From CAYUYV01 sp964449455 (GTDB lineage: Bacteria > Pseudomonadota > Alphaproteobacteria > JAJFIK01), in NCBI GenBank assembly GCA_964449455.1, contig CAYUYV010000094.1, forward strand, positions 1 to 19,060: 19,060 nt of DNA, given 5' to 3'. Of this stretch, positions 1 to 6,005 are shown piece after piece; the first letter of the stretch is position 1, and each line of letters opens with the position of its first letter. The notes under the pieces are model-generated. The model had not been told where the DNA came from. It saw only the letters and a program-made list of their open reading frames with translations, and ran no database searches. The position numbers and the translations under genes were made by a program.

Positions 1-961
1 CCGGATCGACGGCCCGGGTCTTGGGCTCGATCACGATGCGCACATCCTCGGTGCTCTCATCACGCACATCGGTGATGAGGGAGGCTTTGCGCGTTTCAAT
101 CAGCTCGGCCAACCGCTCAATGAGTTTGGCCTTTTGCACCTGATACGGAATTTCCGTAACCACGATGACATAGGAGCCGCGATCGCCCTCCTCCTTGTGC
201 CATTTGGCGCGGGTTCGAAAGCCTCCTTTGCCTGTGGAATAGGCCTCCACCATGCTGGCCCGGTCTTCGACCACCACGCCGCCTGTGGGAAAATCCGGGC
301 CCGGCATGATATCCACAAGCTTATCAATAGAGGCATTGGGATGTTTGATGAGATGGATGGCCGCGTCGCAGATCTCCGCCACATTGTGGGGCGGAATACT
401 GGTCGCCATGCCCACGGCAATGCCGGCCGAGCCATTGGCCAACAGGTTCGGAAAGCCCGCCGGCAGAACCACGGGTTCTTCTTCTTCGCCGTCATAGGTG
501 GCGCGGAAGTCGACCGTATCCTCGTCGATGCCTTCCAGAAGAAACTGGGCAACCTCCGTCAGACGACTTTCCGTGTACCGCATGGCAGCGGCATTGTCGC
601 CATCGATATTGCCAAAATTGCCCTGGCCATCGACGAGCGGATATCGCGCCGCAAAGTCCTGGGCCAGACGCACCAGCGCCTCGTAAACCGCCTGGTCGCC
701 ATGGGGATGGAAGCGACCGATCACATCACCCACAACACGCGCGCATTTCTTAAAGCCCGTCGCCGGGTCGAGCTTCAAAAGCCGCATGGCATAAAGGAGA
801 CGCCGGTGCACGGGCTTCAAGCCGTCGCGCACATCCGGCAAAGCCCGACCCGTAATGGTCGAAAGGGCATAGGCCAGATAGCGCTCGCCGAGCGCCGGCG
901 CGAGAAGCGCGTCTTTGATGTCGTCCTGGGGCGGTTCGGGAGGTTGTTTTGTCTTCGGCAT
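1..961 (-). CDS. parC: DNA topoisomerase IV subunit A, N-terminal part (cut by window edge)
   Basis: ParC is the DNA-breaking and rejoining subunit of topoisomerase IV, which works with ParE to separate linked daughter chromosomes. About 320 codons are visible and the reading frame stays open to position 1. The start is the ATG at 961-959 (MPKTKQPPEPPQDD). The family block RYLAYALSTITGRALPDVRD begins near residue 28, KPVHRRLLYAM follows near 49, and HPHGDQAVYEAL spans about 85-96. The catalytic tyrosine is Tyr129 in AAAMRYTESRL. The quinolone-region residue matching E. coli ParC Ser80 is Gln90 and the Glu84 match is Glu94. As far as I recall, Gln here is usual for alphaproteobacterial ParC, whereas GyrA would have GDT/GDS. 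I see no strong Shine-Dalgarno. The gene diverges from the nitrilase, with 71 bp between the starts. ParC rather than GyrA is a confident call from the N-terminal block. Confidence 0.93.
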   Translation of the reverse strand, partial: MPKTKQPPEPPQDDIKDALLAPALGERYLAYALSTITGRALPDVRDGLKPVHRRLLYAMRLLKLDPATGFKKCARVVGDVIGRFHPHGDQAVYEALVRLAQDFAARYPLVDGQGNFGNIDGDNAAAMRYTESRLTEVAQFLLEGIDEDTVDFRATYDGEEEEPVVLPAGFPNLLANGSAGIAVGMATSIPPHNVAEICDAAIHLIKHPNASIDKLVDIMPGPDFPTGGVVVEDRASMVEAYSTGKGGFRTRAKWHKEEGDRGSYVIVVTEIPYQVQKAKLIERLAELIETRKASLITDVRDESTEDVRIVIEPKTRAVDP

Positions 962-1032
962 GAGCGTCACAATGGCTACGAATCGAAAGGCGTCAAGCGC
1001 ATTGGCGCCCGTGACCGTTTAGGGGGAACGCC

Positions 1033-1980
1033 ATGTCCACAGTCCGCGCCGCCATTGTCCAGTCCGGCTCCTATCTCTTTGACAATCTGCGCACGCTGGA
1101 GGCCCTGGCGAAGGCGAGCGCCGCCGCAGCGGAGAACGGCGCCAAGATGGCCGTGTTTCCGGAGGCCTATGTGGGCGGTTATCCCAAAGGCCTCGATTTC
1201 GGCGCCCGGGTCGGCATGCGCAGCCCCGAGGGACGCGAGGTGTTCCAACGCTATTTCGACAGCGCAATCACAGTACCAGGACCCGAGACGGACTGGATTG
1301 GGTCGGTGGCCCGGGCCTATGGCCTCGTGCTGGTGGTTGGTGTGATCGAGCGCGAAGGCGGCACACTCTATTGCACCGTGCTGTTTTTTGACGAAACCGG
1401 GGCCCTTGTGGGCAAGCGGCGCAAGCTGATGCCCACGGCCATGGAGCGGCTGATCTGGGGCTTTGGTGACGGGTCGACCTTGAGCGCTGTGAACACCGGC
1501 CTTGGCCGGGTTGGCGGCGTCATCTGCTGGGAAAACTTTATGCCGGCCCTGCGCATGAGCCAATATGCCCAAGGGGTCGAGTTCTATTGCGCGCCGACCG
1601 TGGATGACCGGGACAGTTGGGTGCCGGCCATGCAGATGATTGCCATGGAAGGGCGTTGTTTCGTCCTGTCGGCCTGTCAGTTTTTCACCCGGGCCCAGGC
1701 CCCCGGTGACGTGAACCCGATTCAGGGTGATGATCCGGACACGGTGTTGATCCGCGGCGGCAGCCTTGTGGTTGATCCCATGGGGCAGATCATCGCTGGC
1801 CCGGTCTATGACGAGGCGACGATCCTCTATGCCGATCTCGACACGGACCTCATCGCCCGCGGCAAATACGACCTCGACACGACCGGCCACTACGCCCGGC
1901 CTGATATTTTCCGCTTGGAGATTAATACCGATCCCCAGGCGGCGGTGACCTTTGGCTCAAGGAATGACCGGGGCCATTGA
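1033..1980 (+). CDS. Nitrilase (carbon-nitrogen hydrolase family)
   Basis: This is predicted to hydrolyse an organic nitrile to a carboxylic acid and ammonia in the cytoplasm. The protein has 315 residues, a normal length for a single-domain nitrilase. The Glu-Lys-Cys triad is visible: Glu44 in VFPEAYVGGYPKG, Lys131 in RRKLMPTAMER and the nucleophile Cys165 in GGVICWENFMP. The accessory Glu138 and WGFGDGS follow the lysine. The later block EGRCFVLSACQ (206-216) is typical of true nitrilases rather than of amidases, NAD synthetase or ureidopropionase branches. The start is supported by AGGGGGA a few bases before the ATG. It is head to head with parC and convergent with the FAD-SelD gene. The stop codon lies inside the first unit of a 13-bp repeat just before the assembly gap. 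The last residues (FGSRNDRGH) are repeat-influenced and may vary. Substrate (aromatic, arylaceto- or aliphatic nitrile) cannot be told from sequence by eye. Confidence 0.9.
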   Translation: MSTVRAAIVQSGSYLFDNLRTLEALAKASAAAAENGAKMAVFPEAYVGGYPKGLDFGARVGMRSPEGREVFQRYFDSAITVPGPETDWIGSVARAYGLVLVVGVIEREGGTLYCTVLFFDETGALVGKRRKLMPTAMERLIWGFGDGSTLSAVNTGLGRVGGVICWENFMPALRMSQYAQGVEFYCAPTVDDRDSWVPAMQMIAMEGRCFVLSACQFFTRAQAPGDVNPIQGDDPDTVLIRGGSLVVDPMGQIIAGPVYDEATILYADLDTDLIARGKYDLDTTGHYARPDIFRLEINTDPQAAVTFGSRNDRGH

Positions 1981-2112
1981 CAGGGGNNNNNNNNNNNNNN
2001 NNNNNNNNNNNNNNNNNNNNNNNNNNNNNNNNNNNNNNNNNNNNNNNNNNNNNNNNNNNNNNNNNNNNNNNNNNNNNNNNNNNNNNCAGGGGTCATTGGC
2101 AGGGGTCATGGG
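1968..2112. repeat. 13-bp tandem repeat spanning the gap between two convergent genes
   Basis: Units of 13 bp are visible on both sides of the N run: ccggggccattga (1968-1980), the start of another (cagggg, 1981-1986), then caggggtcattgg (2087-2099) and caggggtcatggg (2100-2112). The left unit matches the next type at about 10 of 13 bases. The left unit supplies the TGA stop of the nitrilase (1978-1980), and the last right unit supplies the TGA stop of the FAD-SelD gene (2106-2108 on the minus strand). The number of copies hidden in the gap is unknown. The repeat is the likely reason the assembly broke here. Confidence 0.75.
1987..2086. other. Assembly gap (100 N)
   Basis: Exactly 100 consecutive N, the usual placeholder for a gap of unknown length. 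The true sequence could be longer or shorter and could hold more repeat units or even a small gene. Nothing can be read from it. Confidence 0.99.
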
Positions 2113-2191
2113 GTATTCGGCGACGTACGGACGGTGATTTGCGGGCTCCCTTCCTCCACACCGCCAATCACCTGCGCGGCCATGACCCCTG
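2100..2191. repeat. 12-bp perfect inverted repeat at the 3' end of the FAD-SelD gene
   Basis: The last 13-bp repeat unit contains caggggtcatgg (2100-2111). Its exact reverse complement ccatgacccctg lies at 2180-2191, inside the selD coding region where it encodes part of AGVMAA. The arms are 68 bp apart. A transcript of the minus strand could pair the two arms around the stop codon, though the loop is long for an intrinsic terminator and there is no U-tract in view. Confidence 0.5.
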
Positions 2192-4319
2192 CCCTATGGA
2201 GGGCGCCGATGCATGCTGGCGCCTGATCTCCAGGGACGACGGCGAGAAGGCCGCCCGCGGTTTGGGGGTCGAACAGAAGATCTGCCTCGGCACGATCGGG
2301 AAGAGACACAGATGCTGCAGCTTCCCGGTTGGCGGGGTAGAGCGTTGAGCGAATGCCGGCGCGCACCAAATCAACAGCGCCGTCGTAGAACGGCACCTGG
2401 TCAAGGTCAATCCGTGCAGCAACGGACGACGCAGACAGGATGGTCATCAGATGGCCCACGAGGCCAAACCCGGTGACATCCGTCATGGCGCGCGCACCAC
2501 ATGCCTTCAGGATTGAGGCTGCACGTCCCTGGCCCCTGGCCATCTCTTCAAGCGCACCGGCCACCCATGGACCCTTTGCCTGGCCCAACATCTCCGCGGC
2601 GAGAATCGTTCCTGAACCGATGGCCCGGGTCAGAACGAGCGCATCACCGGGGCAGGCACCCGAGAGGCGGATTGGCGGACCGTCCGCAAGCCCCGTAACC
2701 GTGAAACCCACCGTCAGCTCGCTGCCGACACTGGTGTGCCCACCGACCAGATCTGCACCGGCCGCGCCGAAGGCCTCGGCGGCGGCAGCCATGATTTCCC
2801 GCAAGGTCTCCGTCTGAAGCGCCGCGCTCATCCGCGGGAGAATGACCGTCGCAAGGGCGGCCTGGGGCGCGGCGCCCATGGCCCAGACATCCCCCATGGC
2901 ATGAACGGCAGCAATGCGCGTCAGCGTCCAAGGGTCCTCCGTGAACGCCCGCAAATGATCCGTTGTGACGACCTGGTCCACACCGCCCAGAGACAAAATG
3001 GCGGAATCGTCACCGGCACCAGCGGTCACATCGGACCGCACCGGGGCCGGGAGCGCCGCGAGAACGTCGCGCAAAGGCCCGCCCCCCACCTTCGCGCCGC
3101 AACCGGCACAAGAGGGCCGGCCATCGTCCCAGACTTCCCGGACCCCCTGGGCCACGCGAGACGGCAGACGCGGGGGCGCCATCTCCGGCAGGGTGATGAA
3201 GCGCTCCATAAAGTCCCGGTCAATACGGTCCTTCAGACGCCAGAGGGATCGACCACTGACCGCCAGGCCAGCCTTGTCTGCAACCGCCAGCTTGTCCCCA
3301 AGGGAAATGAGCTTCAGATAATCCTTCTGGGGACGATAAGGGCGACACGGATCGCCGGTGAGAACGGCGCGGAGATTGTGATGAAGCACCGGCGCCTCAC
3401 GCACGGCGAAGACGCCGGCCTTGGGACGCGGCGCATGGGAAAGATGGGCGCAGTCTCCAGCCGCGAACACGGTCGGGTCACCCAGGCTGCGAAGGTCGGA
3501 TCCCACCGTGATGAACCCCTCCGTGAGGGGAAGACCTGTCTCGCGCAACCAGTCCTGGGGCCGGGCGCCAGCCGCGCCAACGGTAAGAGCGGCCGGGATG
3601 AGGGTACCGTCCGCTAAGCGCACGCCATCAGCCTCAAGCCCGTCAACCTTGACCGGCGCCTGAATGGTGATGCCCCGTTCTGCCATATGGCGCCGGAGAA
3701 TACGGACAGTGCGACCGCCAAGGTGAGACAAAGGTGTCGCCGCCTCCAAAACCGTGATGGCTGCGTTGCGGAAGCCCTCGGCATGCAGACGATGAGCCAG
3801 CGCCAGCGCGATCTCCACGCCAGCCACGCCGCCGCCAAGGATGGCGACCCTGGGTTCGGCGGTACCGGCATGCAGACGGGCAAGGAACTGCGACCAGCCT
3901 TCCGCCAGCCGGTCCAGCGGTTTGGCGGCAATGCCGTGTTCGGAAAATCCGCGCAAGGCCGGCATATCCGAGGTTATGCCAATATCGATGGACACCACGT
4001 CATAGGCGATGTCCGCCCGTCCAGGCACGTGGACCCTTTTTGTGGCCCGATCGAGCCCCTGAGCGGCCCCCAGGATCAGACGGGCACCGGCGAACCGGGC
4101 AAGGCGGACAAGATCAATGTCCAGATCTTCCCTTGTGTAGTGGCCCGCAAGGTGGCCAGGCAACATCCCCGTATAGGGCGCCGTCGAGCCCGGATTGATT
4201 AGGGTGAGGCGCACGCCGGGCAGTGGTTTCATGCCCCATTTGCGCAGGACCAGGGCATGGCTGTGTCCACCACCGATCAACACCAGATCCCGGGTCAAGG
4301 GCACGGGGCTTTGCATCAT
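2106..4319 (-). CDS. selD: FAD/NAD(P)-dependent oxidoreductase fused to selenide, water dikinase (SelD)
   Basis: This is a two-domain protein of 737 residues. Residues about 1-390 form an NADH-dehydrogenase/sulfide-quinone-reductase-like flavoprotein: the FAD loop VLIGGGHSH (13-21), the second dinucleotide site ILGGGVAGVE (160-169) and the FAD-binding FAAGDCAH (285-292). Residues about 400-737 are SelD, which makes selenophosphate from selenide and ATP for selenocysteine or selenouridine. The catalytic pair is Cys407 and Lys410 in CAGCGAK, matching E. coli Cys17 and Lys20. GAGDDSA (434-440), TTD (452-454), GDVWAMGA (476-483), GGHTS (526-530) and DVTGFGLVGHL (614-624) complete the ATP/metal-binding set. 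The fusion is a known architecture. The flavoprotein is thought to deliver reduced selenium, which is inference. I chose the ATG at 4319 (a second ATG follows at 4316) because the FAD loop then starts near residue 13, as usual. Longer in-frame starts (4415, 4616) would overlap the divergent gene or its upstream region. Confidence 0.92.
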   Translation of the reverse strand: MMQSPVPLTRDLVLIGGGHSHALVLRKWGMKPLPGVRLTLINPGSTAPYTGMLPGHLAGHYTREDLDIDLVRLARFAGARLILGAAQGLDRATKRVHVPGRADIAYDVVSIDIGITSDMPALRGFSEHGIAAKPLDRLAEGWSQFLARLHAGTAEPRVAILGGGVAGVEIALALAHRLHAEGFRNAAITVLEAATPLSHLGGRTVRILRRHMAERGITIQAPVKVDGLEADGVRLADGTLIPAALTVGAAGARPQDWLRETGLPLTEGFITVGSDLRSLGDPTVFAAGDCAHLSHAPRPKAGVFAVREAPVLHHNLRAVLTGDPCRPYRPQKDYLKLISLGDKLAVADKAGLAVSGRSLWRLKDRIDRDFMERFITLPEMAPPRLPSRVAQGVREVWDDGRPSCAGCGAKVGGGPLRDVLAALPAPVRSDVTAGAGDDSAILSLGGVDQVVTTDHLRAFTEDPWTLTRIAAVHAMGDVWAMGAAPQAALATVILPRMSAALQTETLREIMAAAAEAFGAAGADLVGGHTSVGSELTVGFTVTGLADGPPIRLSGACPGDALVLTRAIGSGTILAAEMLGQAKGPWVAGALEEMARGQGRAASILKACGARAMTDVTGFGLVGHLMTILSASSVAARIDLDQVPFYDGAVDLVRAGIRSTLYPANREAAASVSLPDRAEADLLFDPQTAGGLLAVVPGDQAPACIGALHRAGVMAAQVIGGVEEGSPQITVRTSPNTP

Positions 4320-4430
4320 CTTTTCAGGTCCCTTTCCCAGAAGCGGTGTGATGGGCCATTCGGCCAAGGTGACCGGCACCCGAAAACCGCATAAGACAAG
4401 ACGGGGCAAACTCATCGCAGGAGCGCAGCC
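4320..4430. promoter_or_regulatory. Divergent intergenic region, presumed to hold both promoters
   Basis: These 111 bp separate the divergent starts of the FAD-SelD gene and the AhpD-like gene, so both upstream promoters should lie here or overlap the opposite gene. I see a Shine-Dalgarno AGGAG at about 4419-4423 for the plus-strand gene and AGGGAC-type purines before the selD start. I could not identify convincing -35/-10 boxes or an operator palindrome. Confidence 0.35.
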
Positions 4431-4892
4431 ATGGACGAGGTGGTTTTCAAGGATTTGCGGTTTGACCCGGACCAGACACCGTTTCACGATTTGGCAAAGG
4501 CCATGGCCAAGGCCTTCGGCTACACGGCCGACCTCGCCCTCGACAAGGCCCTGGCCCAATTGGTGCGCCTGCGCGTCGCCCAGGTCAACAATTGCGCCTA
4601 TTGCCTGATCCTGCACAACAAGGCGGCCCGCGATCAGGGCATTTCAGACGCGCGCATTGATGGGCTTGGCGCCTGGTGGGAAAGCACGCTGTATACGGAT
4701 GCGGAAAAGGCCGCCTTTGCCTATTGCGAGGCCCTGACGGGGGGCAACGAGCCGGGTTTCCAGGCGCTGCACGATGCTGCTGCGGCGCATTTCTTGAACC
4801 GGGAAATTGCCGAGCTTGCGGCAATCGTCATTAACATGAATGTTTGGACTCGGCTGAAACTGGCCCAGGGTGCAACGCCCTTTCCGGCCTGA
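4431..4892 (+). CDS. AhpD-like carboxymuconolactone decarboxylase family protein
   Basis: A 153-residue all-helical protein of the AhpD/CMD family, whose members act as peroxidase partners or small-molecule oxidoreductases through a CxxC pair. VRLRVAQVNNCAYC is the family signature, with Cys55, Cys58 and His62 giving the C-x2-C-x3-H motif. Both cysteines are TGC codons, not TGA. The residue 12 before the first cysteine, Glu in AhpD (Glu118 in the M. tuberculosis enzyme), is Gln43 here (CAA). The later EKAAFAYCEALT and INMNVWTRL blocks are typical of the single-domain family branch. AGGAG sits about 8 bases before the ATG. The gene is divergent from the FAD-SelD gene and followed after 40 nt by a methyltransferase, probably in one transcript. 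The family is clear. The substrate is unknown, and true carboxymuconolactone decarboxylase activity is unlikely because no protocatechuate pathway genes are nearby. Confidence 0.88.
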   Translation: MDEVVFKDLRFDPDQTPFHDLAKAMAKAFGYTADLALDKALAQLVRLRVAQVNNCAYCLILHNKAARDQGISDARIDGLGAWWESTLYTDAEKAAFAYCEALTGGNEPGFQALHDAAAAHFLNREIAELAAIVINMNVWTRLKLAQGATPFPA

Positions 4893-4932
4893 TTGCCGTC
4901 CCCTTCAAAAGACCGTGACCGTGGAGAGTGCC

Positions 4933-5721
4933 ATGTCCAGCGATGCCGTTGATTTTGATGCCGCGACAGCCAAGGCCATCGACGCCACCTATCAGACCCC
5001 CGATGTGGTCAATCAGCGCTTGCGGGTGCTCGACACCCTATCCCTTGCCCCTGGGGAGGCTGTGGTGGATATCGGCGCGGGCACGGGGCTCATGGCCCAT
5101 GAGATGGGGCGCATTGTCGGCGCAACCGGCCGGGTCGTCGGCGTCGATCGTTCCGCGGCCATGCTGGATGTGGCCGCGGAGCGCTGCACGGGCCTGTCCC
5201 AGGTGACCTTCGACGTGGGTGATGCCTGCGCCCTGCCCTTGCCCGATGCCAGCATGGACGCCGCCGTCTCCATGCAGGTCCATGAATATGTGCCGGACAC
5301 GGACGCGGCCCTGGTGGAGATCTTCCGCGTCCTGAAGCCCGGTGGTCGCTTGAGCATTCTGGACACGGCCTGGGACAGTGTGGTCTGGGCCACGGATGAT
5401 CCCGCCATGACAGCCCGCATCCTCAAGACCTGGGAGCGCCACTGTCCCCACCCAAACCTGCCCCTCGTGCTCGGCCCCAAACTCAGGGCCGCCGGGTTCC
5501 GCGTTGGCCGGGCTGAGGTCATCCCCATCTTTTCCCCGCGCTACACGGACCACTCCTATGTCGCCTCCATGACCCTCATGATCGCCACCTATTGTGTGGG
5601 CAAGGATGGTCTTACCAAGGACGATGTGGATGGATGGCTCACAGGCCAGATGGCCGTTGCCGCGCGCGGGGACTGGTTTTTCAGCCTGAACCGGTATGTG
5701 TTCACGGCCGTGAAGCCATAG
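4933..5721 (+). CDS. Class I SAM-dependent methyltransferase (UbiE/Methyltransf_11 type)
   Basis: A 262-residue cytoplasmic methyltransferase with the full Rossmann core: motif I VVDIGAGTG (44-52), the ribose-binding acidic residue Asp72 in GVDRS, GDACALPLPD (96-105) for adenine contact, and the post-core LKPGGRLSILD (134-144). The C-terminal part, including LGPKLRAAGFR (180-190), resembles UbiE/ArsM-like small-molecule methyltransferases. The substrate cannot be assigned. The start at 4933 (MSSDAVDF) follows GGAGAG with good spacing. An in-frame ATG at 4870 lies inside the upstream gene and adds a tail of no recognisable character. It follows the AhpD-like gene by 40 nt, so the two are likely co-transcribed. 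It ends 12 bp before a 15-bp tandem repeat and is convergent with the RNase J gene. Confidence 0.87.
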   Translation: MSSDAVDFDAATAKAIDATYQTPDVVNQRLRVLDTLSLAPGEAVVDIGAGTGLMAHEMGRIVGATGRVVGVDRSAAMLDVAAERCTGLSQVTFDVGDACALPLPDASMDAAVSMQVHEYVPDTDAALVEIFRVLKPGGRLSILDTAWDSVVWATDDPAMTARILKTWERHCPHPNLPLVLGPKLRAAGFRVGRAEVIPIFSPRYTDHSYVASMTLMIATYCVGKDGLTKDDVDGWLTGQMAVAARGDWFFSLNRYVFTAVKP

Positions 5722-5733
5722 CGGGCGCCCAAG

Positions 5734-5793
5734 TAAGCCGAGACTGGGCAAGCCGAGACTGGGTACGCCGAGACTGGGCAAGCCGAGACGGGC
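5734..5793. repeat. 15-bp tandem repeat, four copies, after the methyltransferase stop
   Basis: Four head-to-tail 15-bp units: taagccgagactggg (5734-5748), caagccgagactggg (5749-5763), tacgccgagactggg (5764-5778) and caagccgagacgggc (5779-5793). The core gccgagac is constant in all four. The first unit starts 12 bp after the stop codon. There are no spacers, so this is not CRISPR. It is a minisatellite in the convergent methyltransferase/RNase J junction. Confidence 0.9.
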
Positions 5794-5814
5794 CAAGGCA
5801 TCAAAAAATCACGC

Positions 5815-5844
5815 GTACTGATGGCATGTGTACTGATGGAATAT
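5815..5844. repeat. Second, shorter 15-bp-period direct repeat
   Basis: gtactgatgg occurs at 5815-5824 and again at 5830-5839, exactly 15 bp apart. The extended units are gtactgatggcatgt and gtactgatggaatat. The sequence differs from the four-copy repeat just upstream but the period is the same. Confidence 0.7.
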
Positions 5845-5900
5845 CTTGTGCAGGCACGGACGGACAATCAAAGCCCGTCACCGAAAGTCCGGCGAAGCAA

Positions 5901-5935
5901 TTTAGAACCAGACCTAAAAAATGCGAGGCTCTAAA
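5901..5935 (-). other. Possible hairpin downstream of the RNase J gene
   Basis: tttagaacc (5901-5909) and ggctctaaa (5927-5935) form an inverted repeat that, in minus-strand RNA, pairs over 9 bases with one G-U, around a 17-nt loop containing six U. It lies about 70 nt after the RNase J stop. There is no U-tract after the stem, so it is at best an atypical terminator. The rest of the 5722-6005 junction, apart from the repeats, holds nothing I recognise. Confidence 0.3.
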
Positions 5936-6005
5936 TTACTCTGACGCTCCGCTCCCCTCTATGCGGCCCCCTTTAGAACGGTCAAAGAGATTCGCTGGAG
6001 CGGGT

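Noticed and set aside
684..710. Gln90 at the quinolone-resistance position of ParC as an acquired resistance mutation
   Set aside because: HPHGDQ is, as far as I recall, the normal form in alphaproteobacterial ParC, so it is better read as lineage sequence than as a mutation.
134..1345. Plus-strand open frame of 403 codons across parC and the nitrilase
   Set aside because: It is antisense to parC, whose minus-strand frame has a full ParC signature, and out of frame with the nitrilase. The translated sequence resembles no protein family.
4595..4607. Selenocysteine codon in the AhpD-like CxxC motif, given selD next door
   Set aside because: Both cysteine codons read TGC, and no in-frame TGA occurs before the stop.
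5734..5793. CRISPR array
   Set aside because: Units are only 15 bp and directly abutting, with no spacers and no cas genes.
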